From the NCBI GenBank assembly GCA_018296165.2, contig JACKQL020000023.1, positions 496,001 to 560,000 of the forward strand: DNA of 64,000 nucleotides, written 5' to 3'. The notes beneath the pieces were generated by a model. It searched no databases. It was not told the origin of the DNA and saw nothing but the letters and a program-made list of their open reading frames with translations. Within the stretch, counting starts at the first letter, position 1; each line of letters starts with the position of its first letter. This stretch comes from Termitomyces sp. T153. Its lineage: Eukaryota > Basidiomycota > Agaricomycetes > Agaricales > Lyophyllaceae. Positions 46,482-58,755 of the stretch are shown one piece after another. Position numbers and translations under genes: made by a program.

Positions 46482-47938
46482 CTACTGAGCCTTTTTCTCC
46501 GCCAGACTCTCGGCTGCTGCTGCTCCCACTACGGCAGCAGTAGCATGCTCGGTTTCTACACGTCTGCGTGCTTCTCTGCGTTCGCGGCCACGAGTAACCA
46601 TAGGTTTGGGCTCGAGGTCGGCAAAGAGACGTTTGCAAATTTTTTCGATGACCCAGCAGCCGACAAAGTCGATGACCATCATCGATGTCAGTTGGAACTT
46701 GAACTATACGGCGCATCAGCTAGCTATTTTTCTTCAAATATTACAAGACATGACGCACAGAGTCCTTCATCTCAACGATTTGTAGCCACCGGTTCAACTC
46801 AGGCATAAAGTCTGTAGCACCAGAGAAAGCTACAGCGCTAGCGCCAACAAGGCCCCACCATAGAGCTGAGTTCTCACGGATTCCCTCTCGGAACGGCCGA
46901 CCCTATCAAATGAAGTGTTAACGAAGACTTACGACGGGTCAACAGCAGCCGCGTACCTGGAAGTTTATGGCAAAGGTTGAGACCTGCTGTGATAAACCAA
47001 GGAGATATATCGCAGTATTAAGAAGGCTGGGTTCGAATTTTGCCTCCAAGTCAATGGGTCCCCGCCTGCGGATGGACACACGAATTAAACGGTGCCTTTG
47101 GAAGGCTGGACATGTGAACACTCACGTTTCGTAACTATGGGTCAGGTTGGTGATGTACACCAATGAGACAATATGAAGGGCAAATTGTAAAAGGACCGAA
47201 AGGAGCACGTAGAGATTGAAGATATTCCCAAGAGGCCGTTCTCTTGAGAGCTTCTCAACTGACTATCGAAGACAAACAAATGAGTCTTCTGAATGATGTC
47301 ACATGAAGTCTAGATCATACCTTCGCCCGCGATATACAGAGGAAACAAACAGACATGAGCACTCCCGTGATACTCATCTGATAATCGCCAAACTTTATAC
47401 CATCGAGATATTGCACACTCAAGCTGTAGGCGGTGATCAAGCAGTTGAGCGCGAGAATCTTGTACATCTGTATCGTGGCCACGAGGGTGCATCGGCCTTG
47501 ACGGATGATATGAGTAACTGCGGTATAGATCGACTCATTAGATCCAGATGCGTTAGGACATATGGAGTAGTGTACCTGCAGAGACGTGACTGAGTTTGGA
47601 CGTAAAAGGAGCCGCGCACGATGCATCTCCGAGTTTGATCTTGGGGACATCATCCTCGCCTTCCATGTCAGCCATCTTATCAGTAATAGCAGCCAGGTTG
47701 AACTAAAAATGCGCAAATCAACACATGGCGTAGGGCAATAAAGGTTATTCAAAGTAATAAGCGGACCTTTTCTATGGGATTCCTTTGACGAGCAGCCTGA
47801 TGTTGAGCAGCAACTTCTTGTTGAGCCTTCACAACATCTGGGAGAAGGTGTGCAATTGCCGGAGGAACAGGAGGGGGTGGCTGATTAAAGCGTGCGGAGA
47901 TGTTGAGCTGAGTTTCGTAGACCTTCATGCGTTCGCGT
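46482..47938 (-). pseudogene. P5A ATPase 3' fragment, inverted copy
   Basis: This is the exact reverse-complement counterpart of 52919-54375 (positions sum to 100857). It contains the exons from the KKVYETQLN segment through the last transmembrane helices to AEKKAQ, but nothing of the catalytic domains. It is fused at 47938/47939 to a site-2 protease fragment on the other strand. It has no start, so it is a pseudogene. Confidence 0.9.
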
Positions 47939-48832
47939 GGAACCTTTCTCATGATCTTCTGTCCACTTCTCTGGCAAGCAGTCAAAAAGCACGCCTCCGT
48001 CGCATCCTAAAGCAATTTTATGACCTCGGCCCCGTCGTAAGCCTGATGGGAATGCTGATAGCGCTCATTCGCCTCCATTCTTTCAAACTGATGTGCACCC
48101 TCAGAGAACAGCGATAGTTGCTGCTCCGGTAGCGGCATCCCAGGACTTTCGTGCTTTGTCTCGTTGAAATCACCCTCAATAATACGATGCTTAGATCCCG
48201 TACCAATACTGAGCCACCTTAATTCTGCCAAGAGGTGTGCGGCTGATATTGAATGTTTAACGACCCAGCAGTGTATCAAACCGCATGCCTCCGAGAAGTT
48301 GCTGAGAGGGGACATCATTGGAGAATCTTGATGTCATTCTATGGCGAGGTCCAGCTGAAGAGGTTTGGGAAGAAGGTACATTTGCTCGCGAGATTTCTCG
48401 GGGACTTACTTATGAATGCCTCGTAGTGCAAGTAGGCATTCTATCACCACTGATACCACTTTTACCCATTTCATTGCCTTACTCTATGGAGATTTTCTGG
48501 GAGTAGGTTATTTAGTTGTCTGGATTATATTGCGACTGATCCTTGTTTGCAGATACCTCTTAATGGCATCTCTGTCACTGTTTTTCTTCAATCTGTTGCC
48601 ACTACCATACCTAGACGGCTCGCAATTCCTCGACACAATTCTAGAAGCAAGCCTGCGAGATCCTAGAAGAATAAACTCAGACGAATATGAACTTGAGGCT
48701 GTTGAAGAACGGCGGCGGCCCAGACGAAATGTATGGTGGAAGGAGGTGTTGCGTTGGCTTATTCCAGAACTCACAACAGGACTTTTAGCAGTTTGCACTC
48801 TGGTCGGGACACTGAATGTATACTGGCACTGA
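47939..48832 (+). pseudogene. Site-2 protease copy 2, catalytic region deleted
   Basis: This copy matches 40399-40526 of the complete gene, then jumps directly to 41407-42184. The missing ~880 bp include HELGH and the surrounding helices. It keeps the LDG motif (about 48609) and the C-terminus. It starts at the fusion point with the inverted ATPase fragment and lacks the original start codon. It cannot be an active protease. Confidence 0.9.
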
Positions 48833-49050
48833 AATCATCATGAAAGTAAGGTGAACAAAGAGGAGGGTCGTAGTTGCCTTTTTTATGGATATATGGCGAT
48901 GCATTATAACACATGGATAATTTTGACTAACCATCATACGTGTGCATAAAGATAATGACCACTCTACTGGCATCTCGTCGACAGGCATGCGGTTAGGCCT
49001 TGGGCATCATGAGTCCACAAGTATGTATGTAGTCTTGAACCAAGAAGAAT

Positions 49051-49486
49051 TTACTTCTTCTTAGGCTTGTCAACCTCGACGACGGTCAAACCTGAGGAAC
49101 AACCCCAAGGTTTCAGATAATCAGATCAACTTAAAAGAGACAGTGCAACGCACCAGGAGGAATCGATTGCTGGAGCTTGTCGGCCTTTGCTGGGTCGTCG
49201 ACTGATAGTGTGTAGAGGTACCGTGAACACCTGACCTTGAACTTGGTCTGTGCCTTTCCACCAGCGACTTTCGACGCAACCTTCTTTATGCGCGCCTCTG
49301 CACAAAGTAAAGGTCTCATTAGATCTCAAGAACCGATAAAATGGTCGCATGTAACGCACGGGAAGCATCCTTCCTCTGCATAATTTTGATGAACTCCTTA
49401 ATGTCGTTGATTTGCTTAGGCTGTTGGCATAGCAAAGGTCAGTGCCACAGAGAGGAATGGACAACACGGGAACGTGAACTCGCCAT
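49051..49486 (-). CDS. RPL38: 60S ribosomal protein eL38
   Basis: This four-exon gene encodes eL38, a small protein of the large ribosomal subunit. Exons: ATG alone (49486-49484); 49420-49360 ([20 protein letters not shown]); 49297-49154 ([20 protein letters not shown] and RCSRYLYTL); 49091-49051 ([12 protein letters not shown], stop). Introns are 63, 62 and 62 nt, and all joints keep frame, giving 82 residues. The first intron begins GCGAGT directly after the start codon, so it is a GC-AG intron. The length and [13 protein letters not shown] core fit the family. It is divergently transcribed from the ATPase to its right, probably from a shared promoter region. Confidence 0.93.
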
Positions 49487-49870
49487 CGTCGAACGTCTTG
49501 AGGCTGGTGCAGGATAATTTCGTGGCCGTTGCTGAGCGTGGCTTAAACCTTATTTTCCAGTCGTGTACATTTTCTCGGTGTTTGCCGTGTCCGTTTTGGT
49601 TATGTAAGTACACGTGCCTGCCCCCGAGATAGCTTCTTTCGGCATCTCGGCATGATTGATCTCGCACGTGCAGGCAAGTCCACGTCTTCGTGTCGAAAGC
49701 TGTCGTCGGCGTCGGTGTCGCCAACGTCCTCCTCTTCTCTTGTTGCGAGTAGCGTCCTCACTTCCATCCCTATTAGGCCTTTGGCCGTCTCAATTCGCTA
49801 TTGGAATTTAGAACCAACAGTAATAATCCTATAATGTTTGTCTAGATCTTCTTAGAGAGTTGCTATATAT
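49487..49870. promoter_or_regulatory. Probable bidirectional promoter (eL38 / P5A ATPase)
   Basis: About 380 bp between the divergent start regions. It has pyrimidine-rich stretches (for example CTCCTCTTCTCTTG, about 49729), as in many fungal housekeeping promoters. No specific factor site is claimed. Confidence 0.4.
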
Positions 49871-52800
49871 TGCTCACGTTCTATCCAGGGTTTCCGTGTC
49901 GGTCGTCTCCAACGAAATAGCAAGCGCTGGCCTGCACGTGTCTGTTCCCTGGTACTATCACATCTATACGGTGCCGTTCTTGTTGTTGTACCCTCTCCTT
50001 GCCTACGCCTATTTTGTCAAATACGACCAGTGGCTTGTCAGTGAAGAATGGACCTTCCTTGCCTGCGTATCTCTAGGTGCCGGACATGCGCTGAGCTTTC
50101 TAGTAACAAGATGGAGTGCAGGTGCACGGGCATGGATTACAACCAGAAACGTAGGTGGTCACGCAAAATCGACCACTTAACCTTGACCCAACTTTGCAAA
50201 AGGCACACTCCGCCCAAGAAGCCGACTGTATCCGTATTGTACCTCATGTACACCGTGGTCAGGGTGAAATAGTCCCTCTACAAAAGAGAGACGTGTCAGA
50301 CATCAAAACTTATACCTTCAACTACCAGCGCGACACTTATACCATCGAATCCAAATCACCTCTCACTTTTGCGCGCCTTCCGTATCCTTCGTCTGGCCGC
50401 CCTAAGCTTGAGACACTTCTGTCGCCCAAAGGTCTCTCAGATAAGGAAATCCCCTCTGTCTCGGCTTTGTATGGTGGTAACGAGTTCAACATTCCCATCC
50501 CCTCGTTTACGGAGCTTTTTGGTGAGCATGCAACAGCCCCATTCTTTGTCTTCCAGGTGTTCTGTGTTGCTCTTTGGTGCCTTGATGAATACTGGTACTA
50601 TAGTCTATTCACATTGTTCATGTTGGTCATGTTTGAGTGCACCGTGGTTTGGCAAGTTAGTGGAACGACTTGTTTTTTGAGGCACCACTGATTACTGCAA
50701 CAGCGTGTGAGAACTCTCACTGAGTTTAGGACGATGTCAGTTGCGCCCTACCCTATCAGTGTCTACCGAAACGGAACCTGGTCCACCATCCAAACCGACA
50801 AACTTCTTCCGGGAGACCTCGTTTCTATTGGTATGAAACCTCTGACAGTTTTTATTTACACTTAATGTCGCCCACAGTACGTCAACAATCCGAGACCGTC
50901 GTCCCCGCCGACATTCTACTTGTCCATGGCACCTGTATCGTCAATGAGGCGATGCTATCCGGTGAATCGACACCATTATTGAAAGAGTCTATTCAAGTTC
51001 TTGACCCGTCTGAAAACCTTGATGTCGATGGTATTCACAAGAATGCTGTCCTGTTTAGCGGAACCAAGATCCTCCAAGCTGGTACTTCGAGTGAACTACC
51101 GGCTCCTGTCAAGACCCCAGATAGCGGTTGCCTTGGTGTGGTTCTCCGTACTGGGTTTGGAACTTCACAAGGTCAGCTTGTCCGTACCATGATATTTTCC
51201 ACGGAACGTGTTTCGGCCAACAATTTGGAGTCTTTCTTGTTTATCGGTTTTCTCCTCATCTTTGCCATTGCTGCAAGTTGGTATGTTTGGACTAAAGGTT
51301 AGCCTCTAGCCATCCAAAGTCATGCCAATGCTAATGTCTCTTAGGTATTGAGAGGGACCTCAAGAAATCAAAGCTGCTCCTTGACTGTGTCTTGATCATT
51401 ACAAGTGTCGTACCACCAGAGCTCCCAATGGAGCTATCCCTCGCAGTGAACGCGTCACTTGTTGCGCTGTCTAAATTCGGTGTGTCACACTGGTTTGCAT
51501 CACCGGAAAACAAATTAACCTTCAAAACGCAGCTATCTTCTGCACGGAGCCTTTCCGCATTCCCTTCGCCGGCCGCGTTGATGTATGTTGCTTCGACAAA
51601 ACCGGTACAATCACGGCGGAGGATCTAGTTCTCGAAGGAATTGTCGGCATGAAGTCAGTTCCTTCACAATTTATCATCTTCAATGGCATATTCAGCCCTA
51701 TTTTTCCAGTCCCAAGGACCAGCACTTACTTGTCAACGTCAAAGAGACTACGCGTGAAACCACCCTCGCCCTCGCAGCTGCGCATGCCCTTGTCAAACTC
51801 GATGACGGAACAATAGTTGGAGATCCAATGGAGAAAACCACCCTGGAAGCTTTAGAGTGGAACCTCGGAAAAGGTCTTTCCACAAATTGTCGCACATTTC
51901 AGCGTCCTAAAATCAAAATTCCGAATTTCTAGGCGAAGTTGTTTCTCCCGCGAATCGCAATGCTGCCCATGCAACCCAAATCACTATCCGGCGCCGCTTC
52001 CAATTTTCGTCCGCATTGAAGCGCATGGCGACTGTCTCGACACTTCCAGGTGGCAAGACTCTTGTCGCTGTTAAGGGTGCGCCGGAGACGATCAAGATGA
52101 TGCTGGCATCGGTACCTGCACATTACGACGACACTTACAAGTATTTCACGCGTAAAGGAAGCCGTGTGCTTGCCTTAGGCATGAAGGAGATGGAACCTTT
52201 GACGATCGACAAGATCAACAAGCTGCCTAGAGAGACCGCCGAGAGTAAATTGATTTTTGCTGGATTTCTGGTATTCCACTGTCCCCTCAAGGCTGATGCT
52301 GTTGAAGCGCTCAAGATGCTTGCCGACTCCTCACATAGAGTAGGTCGATCTGTTGGTTGCGAAATATCGTGTTCAATGATCGATTGTAGTGTATCATGAT
52401 TACCGGTGATAACCCTCTTACCGCCGTTCATGTTGCCCGTCAAGTGGAGATCGTAGACCGCGAAGCCCTTATTCTCGATCTTAGGGAGAACCCCACTCAT
52501 GATGCAGGTATATCAGCCCCATCTTCCACGACTTGAACATCCCTTATCTTCGTTTATTAGACCTTGTTTGGCGGACTGTAGATGAGAGCAAGATCATTCC
52601 TGTTGACCCTACTCAACCTGTTGATCTTTCTCTCTTCAACCAATATGACATTTGCATTACCGGTGCCGCCATGAAACAATACGAAAACAAGCCTGGGTGG
52701 AATGATCTCGTTCAGAACACCTGGGTCTACGCTCGTGTCTCGCCCTCACAAAAGGAATATATTCTCACCACTCTTAAAACGCTTGGTTACATCACACTCA

Positions 52801-54375
52801 TGGCCGGTGACGGTACAAATGACGTGGGTGCTCTTAAACAGGCTCATGTCGGTGTTGCCCTTCTCGATGGTACTCCCGAGGATCTTCAAAAGATCGCTGA
52901 GCGCCAAAAACTTGAACGCATGAAGAAGGTCTACGAAACTCAGCTCAACATCTCCGCACGCTTTAATCAGCCACCCCCTCCTGTTCCTCCGGCAATTGCA
53001 CACCTTCTCCCAGATGTTGTGAAGGCTCAACAAGAAGTTGCTGCTCAACATCAGGCTGCTCGTCAAAGGAATCCCATGGAAAAGGTCTGCTTATTACTTT
53101 GAATAACCTTTATTGCCCTACGTCATGTGCATGTGTTGATTTGCGCATTTTTAGTTCAACCTGGCTGCTATTACTGATAAGATGGCTGACATGGAAGGCG
53201 AGGATGATGTCCCCAAGATCAAACTCGGAGATGCATCATGCGCGGCTCCTTTTACGTCCAAACTCAGTCACGTCTCTGCAGGTACACTACTCCATATGTC
53301 CTAACGCATCTGGATCTAATGAGTCGATCTATACCGCAGTTACTCATATCATCCGTCAAGGCCGATGCACCCTCGTGGCCACGATACAGATGTACAAGAT
53401 TCTCGCGCTCAACTGCTTGATCACCGCCTACAGCTTGAGTGTGCAATATCTCGATGGTATAAAGTTTGGCGATTATCAGATGAGTATCACGGGAGTGCTC
53501 ATGTCTGTTTGTTTCCTCTGTATATCGCGGGCGAAGGTATGATCTAGACTTCATGTGACATCATTCAGAAGACTCATTTGTTTGTCTTCGATAGTCAGTT
53601 GAGAAGCTCTCAAGAGAACGGCCTCTTGGGAATATCTTCAATCTCTACGTGCTCCTTTCGGTCCTTTTACAATTTGCCCTTCATATTGTCTCATTGGTGT
53701 ACATCACCAACCTGACCCATAGTTACGAAACGTGAGTGTTCACATGTCCAGCCTTCCAAAGGCACCGTTTAATTCGTGTGTCCATCCGCAGGCGGGGACC
53801 CATTGACTTGGAGGCAAAATTCGAACCCAGCCTTCTTAATACTGCGATATATCTCCTTGGTTTATCACAGCAGGTCTCAACCTTTGCCATAAACTTCCAG
53901 GTACGCGGCTGCTGTTGACCCGTCGTAAGTCTTCGTTAACACTTCATTTGATAGGGTCGGCCGTTCCGAGAGGGAATCCGTGAGAACTCAGCTCTATGGT
54001 GGGGCCTTGTTGGCGCTAGCGCTGTAGCTTTCTCTGGTGCTACAGACTTTATGCCTGAGTTGAACCGGTGGCTACAAATCGTTGAGATGAAGGACTCTGT
54101 GCGTCATGTCTTGTAATATTTGAAGAAAAATAGCTAGCTGATGCGCCGTATAGTTCAAGTTCCAACTGACATCGATGATGGTCATCGACTTTGTCGGCTG
54201 CTGGGTCATCGAAAAAATTTGCAAACGTCTCTTTGCCGACCTCGAGCCCAAACCTATGGTTACTCGTGGCCGCGAACGCAGAGAAGCACGCAGACGTGTA
54301 GAAACCGAGCATGCTACTGCTGCCGTAGTGGGAGCAGCAGCAGCCGAGAGTCTGGCGGAGAAAAAGGCTCAGTAG
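49870..54375 (+). CDS. SPF1: P5A-type ATPase (Spf1/ATP13A1 family)
   Basis: This is the ER transmembrane-helix dislocase, a P-type ATPase that removes mislocalised tail-anchored proteins. Motifs in order: [20 protein letters not shown] (about 49945), FNYQRDTYT (about 50320), actuator loop LSGEST (about 50955), [13 protein letters not shown] (about 51414, the P5A signature in M4), phosphorylation site DKTGT (51595-51609), hinge [11 protein letters not shown] (about 52805) and C-terminal helices to AEKKAQ, with the stop at 54375. Exons are joined by short introns. The start codon is not certain because the first exon shows no clear ATG before 49900. This is the only complete copy. Its 3' third (from 52919) is the arm of the inverted duplication, and two truncated copies exist. 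Confidence 0.92.
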
Positions 54376-55149
54376 TAGATCTTTCTCGGTCTGTCCTACT
54401 CATCACAATATGAACTTGGATCGTCGGACAGTCTGCCTATTTTTCCTCAAGTGTGGATTTCCTTGGCGTTAAGTCACTATCAAACGGATTTGTTGTGACT
54501 GTCATGAACCAGCGGCATCTAGTTCATTTCTGGCTTTACCGCAGTAAGCTTACTTGAGTAATTCATGACATCTCTACCCTTGCAGGGAGAACTTGAACTT
54601 CGTGGTATGTGAGGCGTGTGGCCTGTGATGCGTACATTAGCGAGATTGGATCAAGTCAGGATCAAGTAAGAGCCTGTTTACTTTGAAAGTCTAAGCTTTG
54701 TTTGTCTGGATTTTATAGTATGTTTATTACGCACGATTATTACTTAGCTACGAAGTGTATGTGTTGTAATGAACTAGTGTGTTTTGGACATTTCCATTTC
54801 TTTGTCTGTGTTTTATCGTATGTTTAAATAATATGCACGATTATTACTTGGGCTATGAACTCTGTGCTGTAAAGAGATGAAACGAAAGTGTATATATCTT
54901 TTGGTGCCAAGCAGTGATCGAGGAATGGTTGGAACGACCGAGATAACGGAGCAAGAATTTTGGTCGGTCACAAGACACAAGAAAATGTCAGCCTTCTTCA
55001 TTTCGGTCGCCGGGTTGCCTGCGTATGATTTCTATACTATATAACGTATATGCGGTGTATACTCAGCGCTGACTCATTGCGTAGTTAATCGATAATCGAT
55101 GAATGAATATTGAGGAATTCACACACGAGGCCCAAGTGAGGCTGGTCTT
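54376..55149. repeat. Flank with degenerate GPI18 3'-tail relics (right arm)
   Basis: Reverse-complement counterpart of 45708-46481, with the same two decayed tails (about 54700-54780 and 54815-54935). No intact gene seen. Confidence 0.6.
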
Positions 55150-56691
55150 ATGATCACCGCACAAGTCCTTGGACCACACGCTTCCCTCGAATTCATGAGC
55201 AGATTGTACTACGATTGGAAGTGTGTCAAGAGCTCACATAATCCCCAGCATCGAAAATTCTGTCAATCTGGCATTCGCGAACCAAAGAGAGGGGATGATC
55301 TATTTCAATGTTGTGAAGACATTCAAATACCAACGAGACCAGATCCGATGACCGGACATGCGTTTGGCTTGCCCCTGCTACCGGTGTCAAAACTGTCGGC
55401 TTTCACCGGTATGTCCCTGTAAACGAGTTTACACGTGTGAGCTTTTTGGCGATTATATGTTTGACATCGACCACATGCGCTTCTCTCTCGTACGCCTAGG
55501 AACTCTCTCTCTCGTACGCTTAGGATTTTATCTGCGTCGCCTGCTTAGAATGGAACCTCCTGTTCTCCCCGAAGTCATTGATTGGGAAAAGAGGATATCC
55601 CTAGCGGCATTGCACAGGTTGTTGGTCTGGGAAATTCTTGCTGGGGTGACAGCCGACATATGTTATGTCGAAGAAGTCTGGGGGCTGAAGTTTCATGATA
55701 TTTCTGGTCACGAAGGCATTTTTGCGAAGTTGAAGAAGGAAAACACGCGTTTCTACATAATAGTGGACAGGATTCCGACGAAAGCAACGCCGGTTGATGC
55801 TTCGACTTCTTCTGCCGCCTCAGTGGCCCCCGCGACCCCTGCTACGATCCCTGATACCTGCTTCATGACACCTGGTACGATCCCCACCACCTCCACGATC
55901 CCCACCACCTCCACGATCCCCACCACTTCCACAATCCCTCCTTCCGGGACAATTGTTGCATATCCTCCTTTGCCGGGGGCAAACGAGGGTACCGCCAATG
56001 TGGCTGGCCTTGGTTCGGTCTCATCAACTGGGAATTCCTGGACTTCTTCGAAGAGCTCGAGCTCTTCTTCGAAGAACATGAAAAGAGTTCTTTCAAATAA
56101 AGGGGTACCGGCTGGCGACGAGATAACATTTTACTATGCATACCCACACGGTCGGCTGGGAGACTGCACGCAGGATCTTCGTTTCAGATCTGAGGGGAGG
56201 ATCCCTGAGCAGGGAGTCATTAAGGGGGGGGTCACTCTCCTAACTCTGATAATCATTGCACATTCGGTCTCTTTGGAATTGCAGGATTATCGTGTGTTCA
56301 ACACCAACTGTTACATGTTCAGGGGACTCTTCGAGAAGATCCTCGAACAATACCTGAATGATGGTCCATTCGAGAAATCCAGGGTGGCAGGGACGTGGCG
56401 CGGATTTCCGATCATCACAGACGAAAATATCCAGCCATACCTGAATCCAGCATACGAAAAGGTCAAGGGCTTTATCTCTGAGTATAGGGACAAGGTGATC
56501 ATCACAGCACAACTGATAATAACCTTGCTAACCAGTTGGTTCTCAAGTGGAGATCGAAGAAGGAGGCAGACGATCAAGTCAAACGTCAAGCAGAGCGCCT
56601 GGCGGAGTCAGAGCGCAGAGTGCAAGAGCTTGAAGCACTTCTTGCACAAGCACGGGCAGGTGGTGGATCGCAAGCAGAGAATCAATTGTAA
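55150..56691 (+). CDS. Uncharacterised gene X, copy 2 (short coiled coil)
   Basis: Same family as copy 1. Large stretches are identical to it, but two blocks differ: the segment after MEPP (VLPEVIDWEKRISLAALHR) and the segment before the coiled coil (FPIITDENIQPYLNPAYEKV). The Thr-Pro-Ile linker is as long as in copy 1. After the 41-nt intron the coiled coil is cut to one repeat because 144 bp are missing, but it still ends QAENQL at 56691. Left unspliced, the frame would read on to 56869 with unrelated residues, which supports the intron. Function unknown. Confidence 0.65.
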
Positions 56692-56996
56692 GACACAGAT
56701 GGAGTCCATTGACGTTGCTTTTTCATCCCTTGTATTTTCGTCCGTGTCAGAATTGTATTTCGACTATACTTGTGTTTGTTTTTTCCGTGGTTCAGTCGCA
56801 AGTCGTTATCTATTCCCGCAGAATCATTCAGTACTAGTCCGTAGTCGAACTGATAATGAATCCTGCTGAATCTGTAAGACCTGTGCCGGATACCACATGC
56901 CCATAACATTTCTGAGTCTGGGTTTTGTCGTATGTTTATTGTGCACAATTATTACTTAGCTACGAGCTGTGTGTAATGAACTAGTGGACTTTGGCA
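56692..56996. other. Tail-to-tail spacer X/GPI18 copy 2
   Basis: Noncoding. It carries the same TCGTATGTTTATT..TTATTACTTAGCTACGA tail motif as the other copies. Confidence 0.5.
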
Positions 56997-58276
56997 CTAA
57001 GCAGGCGGGAGGAATGCTGTCCAGAGGCCTAGGCTGATCAACCCCCAGAGTACGCTCCACCATATCCAGATTTTGGCCCAGGGACTTCTGCGAACAAAAA
57101 GCCAACCAACAGCCCAATAAAACGCGAAGATGGCGGCAGCGAGGCGAAGCACGATCTGCGTATGGGAGAAGAAGATTAAAGTGATACACATTGCAAGAGA
57201 ATGTATAAGGTATGGGGTTATTGACGGCGTCGCAAACAGATTCCCTTCCCTGTCGATTTCCTTGACGCCATTGAATCGGGCTCTGAAACCCAGAAAAGAT
57301 GACTTGATGTGCTGGACAGAGAATGCTATAAGAAGGACAAGAGGGGGAGCTGCGATGACGAAATCGGGTATCTGGGCGGGCGTCCAGTGGCGAAGGAAGC
57401 CGACATCCCAGTATTTTGCTTGTACATGAGTGTATATGAATGACGGGATGCGATAGCCTCACTGTGGTTGGTTGGGGGGATTACAGAACAGACGATAAGC
57501 CCTGTAGTTGTGATAGATGAAAGGGGCGGCCACACAGGCTGATAATACAATGGAATATGCCATCTTGAAAAAGGAAAGGTGGGAACGGCTCCGTCAGACG
57601 GGTGCGGACCTGTTTGCGATCGAGGAATGGTTGGAAAACCAGGCCCCAGACAAGACAAACTGCGAGAAGGACGCCGTTGGAGCGAAAGAAGGTGGCGAGA
57701 ACGAAGCACAAGGTCGCACGTATCCAGTGATGTTGGGCGGCATGAAACATGCCTGACAGGTGTTAAATGCCAGGTAGAAAAGAAAAATACGGCATTAGCT
57801 CTGTATAAAAGATATGTAGAGAAGGGTTCTGCATATGGGGCGAGATAAAGGGTTGCAGGACTACTGGGAAAGAGAGATAAGACGACGACAAGACGAGCGA
57901 AGGCGGGGGAGGCAGGAAAGTGGAGGCAGGTCAGACGGTGAAGGATTCGCGCTGAGTCGGCAGCCACAGCCAAGAGGACGATGGGCCATGTATATGGACT
58001 GGAAACGGAGGAGATTGATGAGGAAGGGTTCTCGTACTTGTAGCCGGCCTCGGCAATGGCGAGAAAATGGATGGCATCCCAGCGGACATAGGGCGAGGAC
58101 GGGAGCTGGAGACGGGGGGATGCGTCGAAGAGAGGACGCGGTGCGATCATGTGACTGCAGCTCATCAACCAAAATTGAGGAAAAGGCATACTCGTGCCAC
58201 ACATCAAAAGTCTTACTTTTAGACTTTCCGTTAGGCTTGCCATTGGCCTTTGACTTCGATTTTTCCCTTCCATCAT
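56997..58276 (-). CDS. GPI18: GPI mannosyltransferase 2 (GPI18), copy 2, possibly defective
   Basis: Inverse copy of the gene at 42437-43715. It keeps YVRWDAIHFL, LYLAPYAEPF, FFRSNGVLLAV, YWDVGFLRHW and the last exon ending FLPPA at 56997. The same in-frame TGA between YRLFC and IPSF occurs here, followed by GGC instead of the TGC of copy 1. Substitutions are scattered (HATL to PATL, GNVV to ANAV). Introns sit where they do in copy 1. The gene is possibly non-functional unless the TGA is removed by an unusually short intron. Confidence 0.75.
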
Positions 58277-58528
58277 CGTTCGAATTTAGACGTTGCCAGG
58301 TACTAACATTATGTATCAGGTTTAGCTATTCATTTCTCCGATGGTAACTCTTGATGCCCAAGGTCCAACCGCATGCCTGTCGACGAGATGCCAGTAGAGT
58401 GGTCATTATCTTTATGCACACGTATGATGGTTAGTCAAAATTATCCATGTGTTATAATGCATCGCCATATATCCATAAAAAAGGCAACTACGACCCTCCT
58501 CTTTGTTCACCTTACTTTCATGATGATT

Positions 58529-58755
58529 TCAGTGCCAGTATACATTCAGTGTCCCGACCAGAGTGCAAACTGCTAAAAGTCCTGTTGTGAGTTCTGGAAT
58601 AAGCCAACGCAACACCTCCTTCCACCATACATTTCGTCCGGGCCGCCGCCGTTCTTCAACAGCCTCACGTTCATAATCGTCTGGGTTTATTCTTCTAGGA
58701 TCTTGCAGGCTTGCTTCTAGAATTGTGTCGAGGAATTGCGAGCCGTCTAGGTAAA
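58529..58755 (-). pseudogene. Site-2 protease 3' fragment, copy 3
   Basis: Only the last ~75 codons of S2P, from the LDG region (CTAGACGGCTCGCAATTCC in reverse at the right edge) to the stop at 58529-58531. At 58755/58756 it joins the ATPase fragment. The downstream flank matches the copy at 48.9 kb (NYPCVIMHR) better than the one at 42.2 kb. Confidence 0.9.

Larger units (their letters stand above)
41958..47938. repeat. Left arm of large segmental inverted duplication
   Basis: Contains the S2P 3' end, GPI18, gene X and the ATPase 3' end. Its inverse is 52919-58755. Position sums are 100857 in the X/ATPase part and 100713 in the GPI18 part, because copy 2 of X lacks 144 bp. Confidence 0.9.
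52919..58755. repeat. Right arm of large segmental inverted duplication
   Basis: Inverse of 41958-47938: ATPase 3' end, gene X copy 2, GPI18 copy 2 and S2P 3' end. It is also the template of the direct copy from 58756 onward. Confidence 0.9.

Noticed and set aside
57517..58347. Plus-strand frames of 79-170 residues over GPI18 copy 2
   Set aside because: Antisense shadows of GPI18; the opposite strand has the conserved motifs.
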